The translations under genes were made by a program, and so were the position numbers. A stretch of 64,000 nt of DNA from Symbiodinium natans. Its lineage: Eukaryota; Sar; Dinophyceae; Suessiales; Symbiodiniaceae. The notes under the pieces are model-generated. The model worked only from the letters and a program-made list of their open reading frames with translations, searched no databases and had not been told where the DNA came from. The stretch is taken from the NCBI GenBank assembly GCA_905221605.1, contig CAJNDS010000020.1:62001-126000 (forward strand), in the 5' to 3' direction. Position 1 is the stretch's first letter. Every line of letters starts with the position of its first letter. Shown here one piece after another: positions 47,180 to 59,854 of this stretch.

Positions 47180-47600
47180 ACCCTAAACCCTCAACCCTAA
47201 ACCCTAAACCCTAAACCCTAAACCCTAAACCCTAAACCCTAAACCCTAAACCCTAAACCCTAAACCCTAAACCCTAAACCCTAACAAAACGCGTTCTTGC
47301 ATCGGAATTTCTAGGCTGGCAGAGGACTGTGGGGGTCATAAGCTTGCCCCGAACCTGCCTCTGCCGCCCTGATCACATGCACACGGACCCTAATCCCCAA
47401 ACCCTAAAACCCTAAACCCTGAACCCTAATCCCTAAACCCTAAACCTAAGCCCTAAACCCTAAACCCTAAACCCTAAACCCTAAACCCTAAACCCTAAAC
47501 CCTAAACCCTAAACCCTAAACCCTAAACCCTAAACCCTAAACCCTAAACCCTAAACCCTAAACCCTAAACCCTAAACCCTAAACCCCAACCCCTAAGCCC
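47180..47600. repeat. Long CCCTAAA arrays
   Basis: 47180-47284 (about 15 units) and 47396-47595 (about 28 units), with a 110-base unique island between them that has a TTTCTAG acceptor and a short open frame (L-A-E-D-C-G-G-H-K-L). Confidence 0.95.
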
Positions 47601-47604
47601 TAAA

Positions 47605-49040
47605 ACCACAAGAGGCCTCAAAACCTTTAGAATTCTGAGCTCCTGTGGAGAGTTCGGAGGTCCTGAAGTCTCAGAACGCCCGCCCTCTTAATCCCTTAGA
47701 GCCACTTGTACCTCTAATCTAAGGGTAGTTAAAAAGCGTTTAGGGTTTAGGGTTTAGGGTTTAGGGTTTAGGGTTTCTTGTTTAGGGTTCAGTTGTTTTT
47801 GGGCTGTTTTATGGGCCCTTAGTTCCCTCACCTTCTTTCAAAGGGTTCTGAAGTAAGGGCCATATACCCTAAGACGCAACACCCCCTAAAGCCCTGTCAC
47901 CGATGGCCCTCAAAGCCTTCAATCCGAACTCCTTAATTTAACTCCCAAAGCCTCGAAACCCTAGGCTTAGGGCTTAGGGATGAGGGATGAGGGATGAGGA
48001 CCTGAATCCCTATGGCCTGATACCTGAGGTCGCGGAGGCTCCGTGGGGGTGTGGTGGATATGGGGTGCCAGGTTTTTGTTTTTTTTTTGCGGGGGGGGTG
48101 GGGGGGATTTTTCAGGGTTTAGGGTTTAGGGATCCTTCAACATAGCCCTTCAACGTAGTTGAAAGAAGGACTCTTTGAAAAGTCGTATCGGGACTGTTCT
48201 CGTATGATTTAGTGCCAAGTCCTTAATTAAGTGTTTGGGCCTTCAGCTTAAGGTCTCAGTGCTTTAGTGTTCTTTGTGAGGAGGGTCTCAGGGTTTTGAG
48301 ATTTCGCATGTTTGGGCATTTCAGGGTTTGGGGGTTTGAGGTTTCGCTTTAGTACGTTTAAAGGCTTTTGGGCGGCTGGCGCCGCGAAGTCACGCTCTAA
48401 ACCCTAAACCCCCTCAACCTTCAAGCTTCCAAGACTTCGGGGTTGCCATATGTGCTGTTTTTCGGGTCCGCAGCTCGCAGTTGAGGGTTTAGGGTTTAGG
48501 GCTTACGGTTTAGGGTTTAAGGATTAGGGTTTAGGGTTTAGGGCTTTGAGCAGGGTTTCTGCCATTCTTGGCAAAAGGCTTCGAGACTAAGCCCCTCGAC
48601 CCTACGCGCGACAAGCCCCCAGACCCAGAGTCGCACCCCAAGCTCTAAACCCTAAACCCTAAACCCTAAACCTTAAACCCTAAACCCCTAAACCCTAAAC
48701 CCTAAACTCAAGTTCTTCTCAGAAGCTGATCTGGCGCTTCTGGCCTTGAGCCCTAAACCCTAAACCCTAAAAAACCCTAAAGAACCCTAAACCGTAAAGG
48801 CTTGTGGCCTAAAGCCCTGAGACCCAAGCCCTTAAGCCATTAAACCGATGAAGCCTTCCTTCTCCAGGACCCCAAGCCCCTGAATCCCAAAAGCCCCAAA
48901 CCCCACAAAACCCTAAGCTCCTTAAACCCTAAAAACCCCAGCCCATCAAGCCCTTGAATTCCCTAAACCCTGAACTCCTTAAGCCCTTAAAGGCTCCTAA
49001 AGCAGACAGCCCTTGTAAGCCCGAACCCCCTGATGCCGCT
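47605..49040. other. Mixed telomere-like repeats, no clear gene
   Basis: TTTAGGG at 47740-47776, 48480-48545; CCCTAAA at 48645-48710 and 48755-48792; a poly-T/poly-G run at 48077-48110. Spacers are degenerate CCCTAAA-like text. Small open pieces exist near 48722 but are too short. Confidence 0.5.
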
Positions 49041-49044
49041 GCAG

Positions 49045-49080
49045 GACTTCACCACCTGGGATGAGCTCGCTCGGGCCTGA
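49045..49080 (+). CDS. Possible terminal micro-exon
   Basis: A GCCGCTGCAG acceptor, then D-F-T-T-W-D-E-L-A-R-A-stop. A TTTAGGG array follows at 49095. Confidence 0.35.
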   Translation, partial: DFTTWDELARA

Positions 49081-49195
49081 GGGCTCTTAGGGTTCAGGGG
49101 TTTAGGGTTTAGGGTTTAGGGTTTAGGGTTTAGGGTTTAGGGTTCAGGGTTTAGGGTTTAGGGTTTAGGGTTTGAAGTTCAGGGTTTAGGGTTTC

Positions 49196-49292
49196 GGGCA
49201 TACTGCGCGGAGGGCCATCCTTGGGTCTTCATCAGCACCAGCCATGACTTCGGCCCTACCATTTTTTGTATGTTACCTGAGAGTCCTATCAG
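49196..49292 (+). CDS. Exon island
   Basis: Reads A-Y-C-A-E-G-H-P-W-V-F-I-S-T-S-H-D-F-G-P between two TTTAGGG arrays (49095-49190 and 49293-49325). No clear splice sites. Confidence 0.35.
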
Positions 49293-49805
49293 GGTTTAGG
49301 GTTTAGGGTTTAGGGTTTAGGGTTTTACAAGCAGAGCCTACAAAAGAGGAGTCGGGGCTTCTTAAGATAGGGTTCTTGGGACGTTGAAGAGGTCAGTTTG
49401 GTTCGCTTTGTTTTCAGAGGGTTTAGGGGGCCAATGTAGATGCTCGGAACCCTGAAAGCCCTAAACCGTAAACCCTAGCCTAATTTCGAACACGCCTGAA
49501 CCCTGAACCACCTGAACTTTGTTTGGGGCCGTGACGCCTGGGGTTCCATTGTTTCTTTGAGGAATGAGTATGAGTATCTTTCTCTCTGATTAAATAATAG
49601 ATATAAGTATATGTATATGCGCATGCATCGTATATGCATATGCACATATATATATATATGCACACATGTGTATGTCTGTACATATATATATAGACAGGAG
49701 ATGGAGGCGCCTACACATGTATGCACATGTGTGTGTGTGTGTCTCTCTCTCTCTCTCTCTGTGTGTGTCTGTCTGTGTGTGTGTGTGTGTGTGTCTCTGT
49801 GTGTG

Positions 49806-50203
49806 TGTGTGGAAACAGGTATTTGCATCCTGGAAAGGCTTCACCGCCAAAATCTACATGTCGAGCAGGGGGCGGATGGACTCATTGCTTGGCATCCGCC
49901 AACGAAGACCCAAGCAATGTAGTCGTGAAACGTACCTGTTCGCCCGCACCTGGGGTCCGGGGTGGCCAGCTGGTGAGGCATCATTTCACTTTCATCTTCA
50001 TCTCATTTCGTGCTACGTTATTCCTTCGTGTCTGGCGTAACAAGGGGCTGAAACCATTCCCCGCACGGATCATCTCATCTTGTGTTTGTGTGCCATTCCT
50101 GTGGTCTGGCACACACGGTACAAAAATCTCATTTCATCATCATGACAGGCGCAGGTGAAAAGGTTGTACTCCACACAGTCACCAATGCATCAGTGTGTGA
50201 CTT
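49806..50203. repeat. Direct duplication, copy 1
   Basis: About 390 bp from TGTGTGGAAACAGGTATTTG to CACCAATGCATCAGTGTGTG, repeated at 50707-51097 with only a few small indels. TG/TC microsatellites precede it (49725-49810). No supported gene. Confidence 0.9.
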
Positions 50204-50706
50204 CGGTTGGGCTTTCCCTCCTGGGCGCCCGCCAACGGCGAGTAGCCGAGCCTCCCGTTGGAGGTAAGATCATTCGAAGCTTTTAGGATGTGACGGTCCG
50301 TGCAAGCCAAGGGTTGTCCTCCCGATTCAATCTCTCTTGGTTTTGATCCGATGTCTCCGAGAGACGGGTGTCGAGCTGATGTATGTTCCCGCCTGAGGTC
50401 GTGTTTTGTCAGGTTGCCGGGGGCGTGGGCAGGCGCACATCCCCTCCCTCCTCTCGCCTCAAACTACCTGCCACAGTTTTTGTTTTCCGAAAGGTGGGCC
50501 GGACCCTTATCCACCACTTTGTGGACTGGACCCGTATCCACTGAAAACCAAGTGGTGGCTCACTTTAAACATTTTTCTCGTTTTCCATGAGGGTTGTCAA
50601 ACTGGTTTTAGGCAGTGCGAGCGCCAGGGCATGTGCACTGTTGTCTAGCTTCAGTCTTTCTGCCATGAGCGAACTGTTGCGAGCTAGCCCTTTCGAGGGC
50701 AGTGTG
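50204..50706. other. Unique spacer between duplicated segments
   Basis: No telomere-like repeats here, unlike the surroundings. Frames at 50300-50650 are open (for example L-P-G-A-W-A-G-A-H-P-L-P-P) but lack splice or start support. Confidence 0.4.
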
Positions 50707-51092
50707 TGTGTGGAAACAGGTATTTGCATCCTGGAAAGGCTTCACCGCCAAATCTACATGTCGAGCAGGGGGCGGATGGACTCATTGCTTGGCATCCGCC
50801 AACGAAGACCCAAGCAATGTTCGTGAAACGTACCTGTTCGCCCGCACCTGGGGTCCGGGGTGGCCAGCTGGTGAGGCATCATTTCACTTTCATCTTCATC
50901 CCATTTCGTGCTACGTTATTCCTTCGTGTCTGACGTAGCAAGGGGCTGAAACCATTCCCCGCACGGATCATCTCATCTTGTGTTTGTGTGCCATTCCTGT
51001 GGTCTGGCACACACGGTACAAAAATCTCATTTCATCATCATGACAGGCGCAGGTGAAAAGGTTGTACTCCACACAGTCACCAATGCATCAGT

Positions 51093-51097
<5 letters not shown>
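50707..51097. repeat. Direct duplication, copy 2
   Basis: Second copy of 49806-50203. It differs by loss of one A in CCGCCAAATCTAC and a 3-base loss near 50820, and runs into the long TG repeat. Confidence 0.9.
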
Positions 51098-51934
<837 letters not shown>

Positions 51935-52059
51935 CGTACATCTTATAGGCGGATGTAAGGGTGCCTGAGTCCCTGGTTTCCCTGGTAAGAGCTTCGTGTG
52001 TTTCGCCATGACGAGAACTCGCTTGCAAGGACGTGGAAAGGCCAGCGGCCCACTCTTGG

Positions 52060-52500
52060 AGGGGGGGGGGGGGGAGTTAGGGGTTAGGGTTTAGGGTCGA
52101 AGGTCCGGGGTTTAGGGTTTGGGGTTTAGGGTTTGGGGTTTGGGGTTTTGGGGTTTGGGGTTTTGGCGGTGGGGGGGCTAGCGACGGCGGGAAGTTGACG
52201 TCGCCGTTCTTTGGGGCCTACTTGTTGGTTAAGTTCTGGGTTCAGGGTTCAGGGCTCAGGGTGTAGTTTAAAGTTTTTAGGGCTTACAAGGGTTTAGCGC
52301 TTGGGGTGGGGGTGGGGGGGGGGGCATCAGGATGCTTGAGGTGTCAAGGAGGGTTAGGCCTTCAGTTTAGCTACGCTATGACACCCTAAACCCTACACGC
52401 CTAAATCCTAAACCCTAAGCCCTAAACCCTAAACTGCCCTAAACCCTAAACCCGAAACCCTAAACCCTAAACCCTACTTTTCTTCAAAGTTAAGAAATAG
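52060..52500. repeat. Degenerate telomere-like tracts
   Basis: TTTAGGG/TTTGGGG mix at 52080-52160 and CCCTAAA pieces at 52383-52475, with poly-G runs at 52060 and 52313. No exon. Confidence 0.6.
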
Positions 52501-52548
52501 TCGAGTCTTCGAGCTCACCACCACACCCTGGAGCGCAAGGCCCCCCCA

Positions 52549-52613
52549 AGCCTTAACCCTAGAGACCCTCCAGATCTCCCCCAAGCCTTAACCCTAGAGA
52601 CCCTCCAGATCTC
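52549..52613. repeat. Two-copy 34-bp tandem repeat
   Basis: AAGCCTTAACCCTAGAGACC plus CTCCAGATCTC, twice in a row. Confidence 0.9.
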
Positions 52614-52749
52614 AAGGCCAGACATTCACCTTCCATTCCTTGCAAAACCCTAAACCCTAAACCCTAAACCTGAAACCCTGAAACCCTGAAACCCTAAACC
52701 CTACTCCCCTGAACCCTAGCCCTAGAACCTAAATCCTAAACTCCCACAG

Positions 52750-52816
52750 TGGCTGCTAGGCCGCCCTGCTTCTACCCAGCCTGCGAGCTGCCAAGTACCC
52801 TGGCCTTGGCCCAAGA
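52750..52816 (+). CDS. Exon island
   Basis: After CTCCCACAG the frame reads A-A-R-P-P-C-F-Y-P-A-C-E-L-P-S-T-L-A-L-A and runs into TTTAGGG at 52817. Confidence 0.35.
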
Positions 52817-53111
52817 GGGTTTAGGGTTTAGGGTTTAGGGTGCAGCGTCTTCAAGTTTGTTTCAAGGTACTTTGGTGGTTTTAGGGCCTTTAGGGGTTTG
52901 GGGGGGGGGGGGGGCGGTTGGTCTGTTTCATTTTTTAACTCGTGACTCGGGTACACTCGGGTATAGGGAACTTCAGTTTAAGGAATTTACAGGCCTAGGG
53001 TTCAGGGTTTTTGGATCGCTCCGAATTCTGGGAAAGCGACCTGGTTCTAAAGTGGAGCAAGGCGCCCGTGCTCCGCCCCAACCCACAGCCCTAAATGCTG
53101 ACTACACCCTA

Positions 53112-53280
53112 CATCCCCACACCCTAAACCCTAAACCCTAAACCCCAAGCCCCAAGCCCCAAGCCCCAAACCCCAAACCCCAAACCCCAAACCCCAAACC
53201 CCAAACCCCAAACCCCAAACCCCAAACCCCAAACCCCAAACCCCAAACCCCAAACCCCAAACCCCAAACCCCAAACCCCA
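53112..53280. repeat. Variant telomere array CCCCAAA
   Basis: About 4 CCCCAAG and 17 CCCCAAA units (TTTGGGG on the other strand), homogeneous, abutting a standard array at 53281. Confidence 0.95.
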
Positions 53281-53476
53281 AAACCCTAAACCCTAAACCC
53301 TAAACCCTAAACCCTAAACCCTAAACCCTAAACCCTAAACCCTAAACCCTAAACCCTAAACCCTAAACCCTAAACCCTAAACCCTAAACCCTAAACCCTA
53401 AACCCTAAACCCTAAACCCTAAACCCTAAACCCTAAACCCTAAACCCTAAACCCTAAACCCTAAACCCTAAACCCT
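53281..53476. repeat. CCCTAAA array
   Basis: About 28 perfect units directly joined to the CCCCAAA block, with a sharp switch at 53280. Confidence 0.95.
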
Positions 53477-53801
53477 ACCCTCCTCCAAGACAAAGCAAGA
53501 GAGGCTCCACAGACATGCCAGGGTCTCTCAAGAGAGCAGATTTGAGGAGTAGGTTCCTTACCCGGGTTTTAGGGTTTCGGGTTTAGGGTTTAGGGTTTAG
53601 GGTTGTGGGGGCTGGTTTCGGGTTTCGGGTTTCTTGTGGGGGGGGAGGTGAGTTTGAAGAAGCTTAGCGGGGGCTGTTCTGGGGTTTGCAGTTGCGTAGG
53701 CCCTTGGCACCATTTTCATATTCTCCCTGATTGGTTTTAAGCGGCTCCTACTTAGGAATCTTTTTCATTCTCCAGAGGTTTTCTTTTAAGGGCCCTCCTA
53801 G

Positions 53802-53902
53802 CAAAGCCTTTACGAGCTTAACAGGGGCTTCGTGCACGCTCTGCCTTCGACTGAAGCCGGAGACTGGGCCTATATGAAGGTCTCGCGGCCCACGTTCCAC
53901 AG
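53802..53902 (+). CDS. Exon island
   Basis: Between CCCTCCTAG and GTTTTATT, fully open: Q-S-L-Y-E-L-N-R-G-F-V-H-A-L-P-S-T-E, then D-W-A-Y-M-K-V-S-R-P-T-F-H. Very protein-like. It may be an upstream exon of the gene at 54123-55543, but the phase does not join directly, so another exon would be needed. Confidence 0.5.
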
Positions 53903-54122
53903 GTTTTATTGGAAAGCTGGGTGGGTTTTGGGTTTAGGGTTTTGGGTTTTGGGTTTAGGGTTTTGGGTTTAGGGTTGAGGGTTGAGGGTTTAGCCGCGCG
54001 ACTGCTTGGTCCTGAGGCGAGGCCAAACCCCAAGCCCTAAACCCCAACGGCCTAAGCCCTGCAGCCCCCCTTAAACCCTAAACCCTAAACCCTAAACCCC
54101 CAATCCTCTCCTGGCTCCCAAG

Positions 54123-55543
54123 ACGTCCGCGCTCGCGCCCCTGAAGCTTCGCAGCAGCGATGACACCGTGGCCTCCGAGGTGACCTGACATGAGTCGGGG
54201 TAAGGTGCTGGGGGTTAGGGTTTAGGGTTTAGGGTTTAGGGTTTTTGGGTGTAGGGCTTAGGGTGTTAGGGTGTTAGGGTTTAGGGCTTATAGCTTAGGG
54301 TTTAGGGGTTTAGGGTTTAGGGCTTATAGCTTGGGGTTTAGGGCTTAGGGTTGTTGAGGGATTTAGGGATGTAGGGACTTCGGGATGTAGGGATGTATGG
54401 ATTTAGGGATTTAGGGGTTTAGGGCTTAGGGTTCGGTTTTAGGGGTTCTTAAGGGTACTGGGCTCTCTGGGAACCTGCCCGTGGCATCTCCCTTGCGGGT
54501 CAGGATCTTTTCCCTGGGGATTCAAGGCGTGTGGGGTACCAACCCTAAACCCTAAACCCTAAACCCTAAACCCTAAACCCTAAACCCTAAACCCTAAACC
54601 CTAAACCCTAAGCAGGTGCTGCGGCCTCCCTCACCGCCCATGACGCACCAGAAGACAGCGCCGCCAACGCTCTCACGGATCGCCTCGGACGAGGACCCCG
54701 CTTCAGCTGCCTCTAAGGACCGTATAGAACCCAAGCCCGAAACCCTAAGCCCTAAAAAAACCCAAGGAACCCTAAGCCCTAACTCCTAAACCTTGAACCC
54801 TAAACCCGAAAAAAGCCCAAGGAACCCTGAGACGTAACTCCTACACCCTAAACCCTAAACCCTAAACCCGAAAGAAGCCCAAGACTCGGCACGCTCCGGT
54901 CCTGGTTAGGCAAGGAAGTCGCTCCGACTTGCCTTGCAGGAACCTTAGCCCAGTGGTGCCCTGTACTTTTTCTGTTCTTGGTTATGGGTTCCCTTGCAAA
55001 GTAACCAACACACACAAGGGTGCCAATGTTGTAATATGGCTTAGTAGCTGAGTGAGTACACTTTACATTTTTTGGGATACTATAACCCCCCATAGAACTG
55101 AAAGTGTACACTTTTAGGGGGGGCTTATGACCCTAAACCCTAAACTCTAAACCCTAAACCCTAAACCCTAAACCCTAAACCAAGATGGTTACTGGGCTAC
55201 CAAGAAGACTCAGACCATAGCCATCTCCTGCTCAGGAGCCCTCCTCTCCTTCCCGAGCAGGCGATTGCGGGTGAGTTGGGGTTTAGGGTTTAGGGTTTGG
55301 GGTTTGGGGTTTAGGGTTTGGGGTTTGGGGTTTAGGGTTTGGGGTTTGGGGTTTGGGGTCCAGGGTTTAGGGTTTGGGCAAGCAGTGACCTGGACCCAGG
55401 CCCTTAATTTGGTTGTGGTTCCCTCTGGTGCCCAACTCAATATCCTCTGGCACGTAGAGTACAGTGAGAACCCTGAACTCCAACCCTTACTTAGGTACCC
55501 GAATCAAGGAGCTGCCGTTGACACTTTGGTGTCCGATGTTTAG
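54123..55543 (+). CDS. Four-exon gene with telomeric-repeat introns
   Basis: Exons 54123-54179 (T-S-A-L-A-P-L-K-L-R-S-S-D-D-T), 54616-54721 (V-L-R-P-P-S-P-P-M-T-H-Q; S-R-I-A-S-D-E-D), 55214-55270 (H-S-H-L-L-L-R-S-P-P-L) and 55383-55543 (A-V-T-W-T-Q-A-L-N-L-V-V-V; W-H-V-E-Y-S-E-N-P-E). Donors are GTGACC, GTATAG and GTGAGT. Acceptors are CCAAG, AAGCAG, CTCAG and GCAAG. Codon phase carries through all three introns (0, then one base, then one base), which is unlikely by chance. Introns hold TTTAGGG (54215-54340), CCCTAAA (54540-54612 and 54840-54868, 55130-55180) and TTTAGGG/TTTGGGG (55280-55380). No domain is recognised. The 5' end is open. A stop is at 55541-55543, directly inside the first unit of another TTTAGGG array. 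Confidence 0.5.
54540..54612. repeat. CCCTAAA array upstream of an exon
   Basis: Ten units ending CCCTAAGCAG, which forms the acceptor of the exon at 54616. Confidence 0.9.
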
Positions 55544-55797
55544 GGTTTAGGGTTTAGGGTTTAGGGTTTAGGGTTTAGGGTTTAGGGTAAGGTGTAAAGG
55601 TCAAAGCTTAAACCCATCAAGGCCTTGATCCCTTCACCATTGAAAGCCTAACTCCTCAAACCTTGCAGCGCCTGTTTGTCCCTAAACCCTAAACCCTAAA
55701 CCCTAAACCCTAAACCCTAAACCCTAAACCCTAAACTCTAAACCCTAAACCCTAAACCCTAAACCCCAAACCCTAAACCCTAAACCCTAAACCCTGA
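55544..55797. repeat. TTTAGGG then CCCTAAA arrays
   Basis: TTTAGGG (55541-55590) and CCCTAAA (55680-55797) face each other across 90 bases of unique DNA. Confidence 0.9.
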
Positions 55798-55889
55798 TTC
55801 AGGGTTCGGGTGTTTTCGGGCCCAGGGCTTAGCAATGCCAAGCCCCAGACCCTAAACCTTAAACAAGCCTGAAGCCCTAAACCCAAAAC

Positions 55890-56160
55890 TTACATCGGTA
55901 GCCCAGTGGTACCCTGTTGCAGTTCTTCTGAGTTACTGGGGTACCAAGTTACAGAGTAGGCCAGGATGCCGAACTGCCCATGGAGGCTTCCATGGGGGTA
56001 GTTCAAGTAAGGCAGTGGGCCACCGACCTCCATAACGTAACCACACCTCCTAAACCCGAAGATTCCCAGGTACGACCCTGGGTTGTGTTATCTTTTCCCT
56101 TGTTGGGTTTAAGAGGGTCATGTTTCAACAAAGTCACAGGGTTTTAGGGCCCATCCTAGA
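55890..56160. other. Dispersed repeat fragment, no gene
   Basis: GCCCAGTGGTACCCTG followed by TTCTTCTGAGTTACTGGGG resembles 54948-55000. CCATGGAGGCTTCCATGG at about 55980 is a short palindrome. Confidence 0.5.
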
Positions 56161-56276
56161 AACGTTTCAATGTCTGGGGCTCTCATGTGGCATGAAATGC
56201 ATGACTTGAGCTTGCACAGTGTGGCTTCAACATGGATGTGCAAGTGGACGTTCATTTTCTTGCATTATTATTTTTT

Positions 56277-56350
56277 ATTATTGTATTATATTATATTATA
56301 TTATATTATATTATATTATATTATATTATATTATATTATATTATATATAT
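56277..56350. repeat. ATTAT pentanucleotide repeat
   Basis: About 14 units, followed by a poly-T and poly-G run (56352-56390). Confidence 0.95.
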
Positions 56351-56502
56351 ATATTTTTTTTTTTTTGGGGGGGGGGGGGGGCGGGGGAGTTACCATATCA
56401 GGGTACCTTATTGGGGTCCTTACTTTAAGGGGGTCCTACTATTTGGGGTCTATATTGGAGACCCCTTAATTTCGTAACCCCACCATTTTACCTTGTTTTG
56501 TC

Positions 56503-56622
56503 ATGGTGCGCGGGTTAACGTTTCGGTTTCGGGCTTGCTGGAGCTCAATCGCTTGGACCATCGGCACTCTGCCCGCCAGGCTCCATGCTGAAGCAGCCAG
56601 GGACTCATGTGGTTTGAACAAA
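56503..56622 (+). CDS. Exon island with possible start
   Basis: ATG at 56503: M-V-R-G-L-T-F-R-F-R-A-C-W-S-S-I-A-W. It stays open to a CCCTAAA array. A second frame (V-N-V-S-V-S-G-L-L-E-L-N-R-L-D) is also open, so the reading is uncertain. Confidence 0.35.
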
Positions 56623-57165
56623 ACCCTGAACCCTAAACCCTAAACCCTAAACCCTAAACTTGCTGTTGCCCCTGTTTTTTTTTTCAGTAGGTTGAGGGTT
56701 TGATTAGGGTTTAGGGTTTAGGGTACAAGGCTTAGAGCTCTTAGGGTTCAAAGTCTATTGTAAGGTTTGATTCTACTTGAAGGCTCATAAGTACTTATAA
56801 GTAGGGCAATAGGTACCCTAAGCAAGGTTACACCCACTTGTTGGCCTACTTATGAACGTCCCAGACTCCATAGCTACAAGAGGATCGTACTTAGTTTTTT
56901 GTTTTTATTTTTTCCGAGGGTTTCCCTGAATGGCAAACTTTTGGGGCCATCCTCGTCATAGTCAGGACCCAAGAAAAGTTCTAAGTCAGATTCCTGAAAG
57001 AGGTTTTGGGGTTTAGGGTTTAGGTTTCAGGGTTAAGGGTTCCTGTCTCGGAGGTCATGCACCGAGTGTGTCAGACTAAGATGCACGGGTTTAGGGTTTT
57101 GGGTTCATAAGGCCCAGGGCCTGGGACCCGAAACCCTAAACTCCACATGGAAACACCATGAGAAT

Positions 57166-57237
57166 ATGGACAGCAACCCTGCGCCCGACAACGCCCAACC
57201 CATCGGATCGAAGGAGGGTCCTCGGACGCTATAATCC
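57166..57237 (+). CDS. Exon island with possible start and stop
   Basis: M-D-S-N-P-A-P-D-N-A-Q-P-I-G-S-K-E-G then R-T-L-stop. Just downstream (57243-57291) lies a dispersed repeat (GGGATGTTCCCCCTTATACC) shared with 60636-60690. Confidence 0.3.
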
Positions 57238-57636
57238 ACATATTGGGATGTTCCCCCTTATACCAACAGTCCTTCATGGGGACTAGAGTACCCAACCTAT
57301 AAACCCCTATATTTACCTTTTACAGTCCCTGCCTAAGCGAAACCCTCGCATCGAAATCAGAAGCACGCTGAGGGAGGTGCGGGGGTGTGGGGGGGACGGG
57401 GGACCCCAAACCCTAAGCAACGAAAACTATGTGTCTATAGCATCACATTATACTATGTCATACATGGAGCAGACATTCTTCCCCAAGTGGGTTCGGGCTT
57501 AGGGGTGAGGCTTGGCTGCTTAGTTTTTTTGTTCATATGTTTATAGGGTCTATAGGATTTATAGGATTGAGGGGTTTGAAGTTGCTCGGGCGTAGGAAAA
57601 AGGGGGGTTGAGCGTTTAGGGCCGTAGGGTTTCAAG

Positions 57637-57976
57637 GAACTCTACGCCCAGGTCAGTGCGCAAGATCCAGATTCTCGGTGCACTTGGGGGCAAGACGGGC
57701 CGACGCCAGAGCGTCGGGAAGCCTGGCTGGCGTCTTTGCAAGGCTAGTGTGGGGCTTCGATGACCATGTCGGATCATGTCAGATGATCTGAGTCCCAAAG
57801 TGCCTTAGGAACTGGTCCTTCGGGAGTGTATCTGTGACCCACAGCAGATTATGGCGTCAGAGTTTTGCCTTTGTGCGCTTCTGTTGATCAGTGGTTTGTC
57901 TTGATGAAGTTGCCGAGGTAGCAGTTCGAAAGAAAGCGAAGGAAGCGAAGGAGATTGACATGGCGATTGCCGCTGA
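57637..57976 (+). CDS. Two-exon gene fragment
   Basis: Exon 57637-57742 follows GGTTTCAAG: E-L-Y-A-Q-V-S-A-Q-D-P-D-S-R-C-T-W-G, then R-R-E-A-W-L-A-S-L-Q. A GC donor (CAAG|GCTAG) avoids the stop at 57745. The next exon 57892-57976 after GATCAG keeps phase: V-C-L-D-E-V-A-E-V-A-V-R-K-K-A-K-E and I-D-M-A-I-A-A. It ends where telomere-like CCCTAAA text begins. Helical, charged; no family recognised. Confidence 0.45.
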
Positions 57977-58074
57977 AACCCTAAACTCCAAACCCTTCAC
58001 CTACAACTTTAGGAGCTCTTTTACCAGGGTTTTAAACCCCCAGAGATGCTACGACGACTGCTAGTACTCCTCCT

Positions 58075-58264
<190 letters not shown>

Positions 58265-58265
<1 letters not shown>

Positions 58266-58815
58266 AACTATGCACTACTTGTACGACGACGACTACGACT
58301 GGTACCATTACTGCCACGACGATGACGTTGACTACTACCTGAAATATCCTACTTACACAATATGTTGTCCTGATGCACCTAAGAAGCCCTTAGAGCAATT
58401 TCATTAGACTATAGCAGGGTCCCTTGCAGGGGTGGTTCCTCGGCCGCGCCCTTTAGTCCTTTGTGAGGTAGGGTGTGTATCACTGTGTTTGGTGACAGGT
58501 TTTTGGGTTCACCCTAAACCCTAAACCCTAAACCCTAAATATGAAGTGTCCTTTTAGTGACACAGCAGGAGCCCGAAGCTTGGAGTTTTGAACCCAACTC
58601 CCACTACACAGCTACCCCCCAAGACTCAATGCCCAAACCCTGAGCCCCAAACAGGGTTTAGGGTTTAGGGTTTAGGGTTTAGGGTTTAGGGTTTGGGGTT
58701 TAGGGTTTAGGGTTTAGGGTCCCTGAACCTCAAGCCCCAAACAGTGCCGCCCAAACCCTGAGCCCTGAACCACCAGAAGCCCCAGGGGTTAAACCCACCG
58801 ACTCCTCTCGGGCAG
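58265..58815. other. No clear gene
   Basis: A frame continuing from the ACT repeat (D-D-Y-D-W-Y-H-Y-C-H-D-D) is not trusted. TTTAGGG array at 58656-58720. Confidence 0.4.
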
Positions 58816-58820
58816 CGCAG

Positions 58821-58863
58821 GAGAACAAGATCTTCCACAAGGCCCAGATCCGCGAGAGGGAGG
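58821..58863 (+). CDS. Micro-exon island
   Basis: GGGCAGCGCAG acceptor, then E-N-K-I-F-H-K-A-Q-I-R-E-R-E. The donor is the first unit of the next array (GAGG|GTTTGG). Confidence 0.4.
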
Positions 58864-59065
58864 GTTTGGGGTTTGGGGTTTGGGGTTTAGGGTTTAGGGT
58901 TTAGGGTCTAGGGTTTAGGGTTTAGGATTTAGGGTTTGGGGTTTAGTGGTTAGGGTTTAGGGTCTAGGGTTTAGGGTTTAGGGTTTAGGGTTTAGGGTTT
59001 AGTGGTTAGGGTTTAGGGTCTAGGGTTTAGGGTTTGGGGTTTAGGGTTTAGAGTTTAGGGTCCGG
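58862..59065. repeat. TTTAGGG/TTTGGGG array
   Basis: About 28 units with TTTAGTGGT and GGTCTAGGG variants. Confidence 0.9.
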
Positions 59066-59384
59066 CGTTTTGGGTTATGGGGCTTGTTCGGGTTTGAAGT
59101 AAAGAGTGGCTGTTGAAAGAGTGGGGGCGGGGGGGATTCCAAGAGCTGTTGAGAAGGCCCCCAATCCTAAACCCTCTGACCGCCGCCCCAAAAACACTAA
59201 ACCCAAGCTCAACCGCCAAAGTCCTCAACTCTAGCTGAGCTCCTTCAAATTCAAGAACTCAAACTCGGATACCTGGGAATGCGTAGTAAATAATCCATGC
59301 AACCTTCTGGCTCCTAGTAGGAAATCAGAGAATTAGGTATTCTGTGTAATGTTCCACTAGACTTTAAGGTCAAATCGTCCGGGT

Positions 59385-59480
59385 GAAAATTCCGCGCGCA
59401 CCAGCAACCCTAGCTAAGACAGGATCTGGCATTGACAGACGTGATCCTCACCGGGCTTCTAGCCGACGGCGCGCCATGTA
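59385..59480 (+). CDS. Possible terminal exon island
   Basis: V-K-I-P-R-A-P-A-T-L-A-K-T-G-S-G-I-D-R-R then A-S-S-R-R-R-A-M-stop. Basic end. No clear acceptor. Confidence 0.3.
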
Positions 59481-59854
59481 GACGGGGTTTAGGGTTTAGG
59501 GTTCAGGTTTAGGGTGTAGGTTTTTGGGTTTAGGGTTTAGGGTTTAATTAGGCTTTCATGCTTGTGGGGCTTATAGGGCTTTCGTAGCTTGCTAGGATTC
59601 CAAGCCCCTGTGTTTTGTTTCGTGTTTGCGAGGGGTGGATTAGTTTCGGAGTTGCTTGGGGTTTTCGTTCTTTGTTTAAGGTTTGGGATTTGGGTCGTTG
59701 AAGCAGTGTGTGTGTGTGTGTGTGTGTGTTTCATTTTTGTCTGTTTGGGGGGTGGGGGGTGGGTTCCACAAAGATCCGAGCCCCAACGGTACTCTTTGTT
59801 CTCAGGGTTCGGTTCTTCTTTGACCCCTTTTTTAACCCTTGAACCCGAAACCTT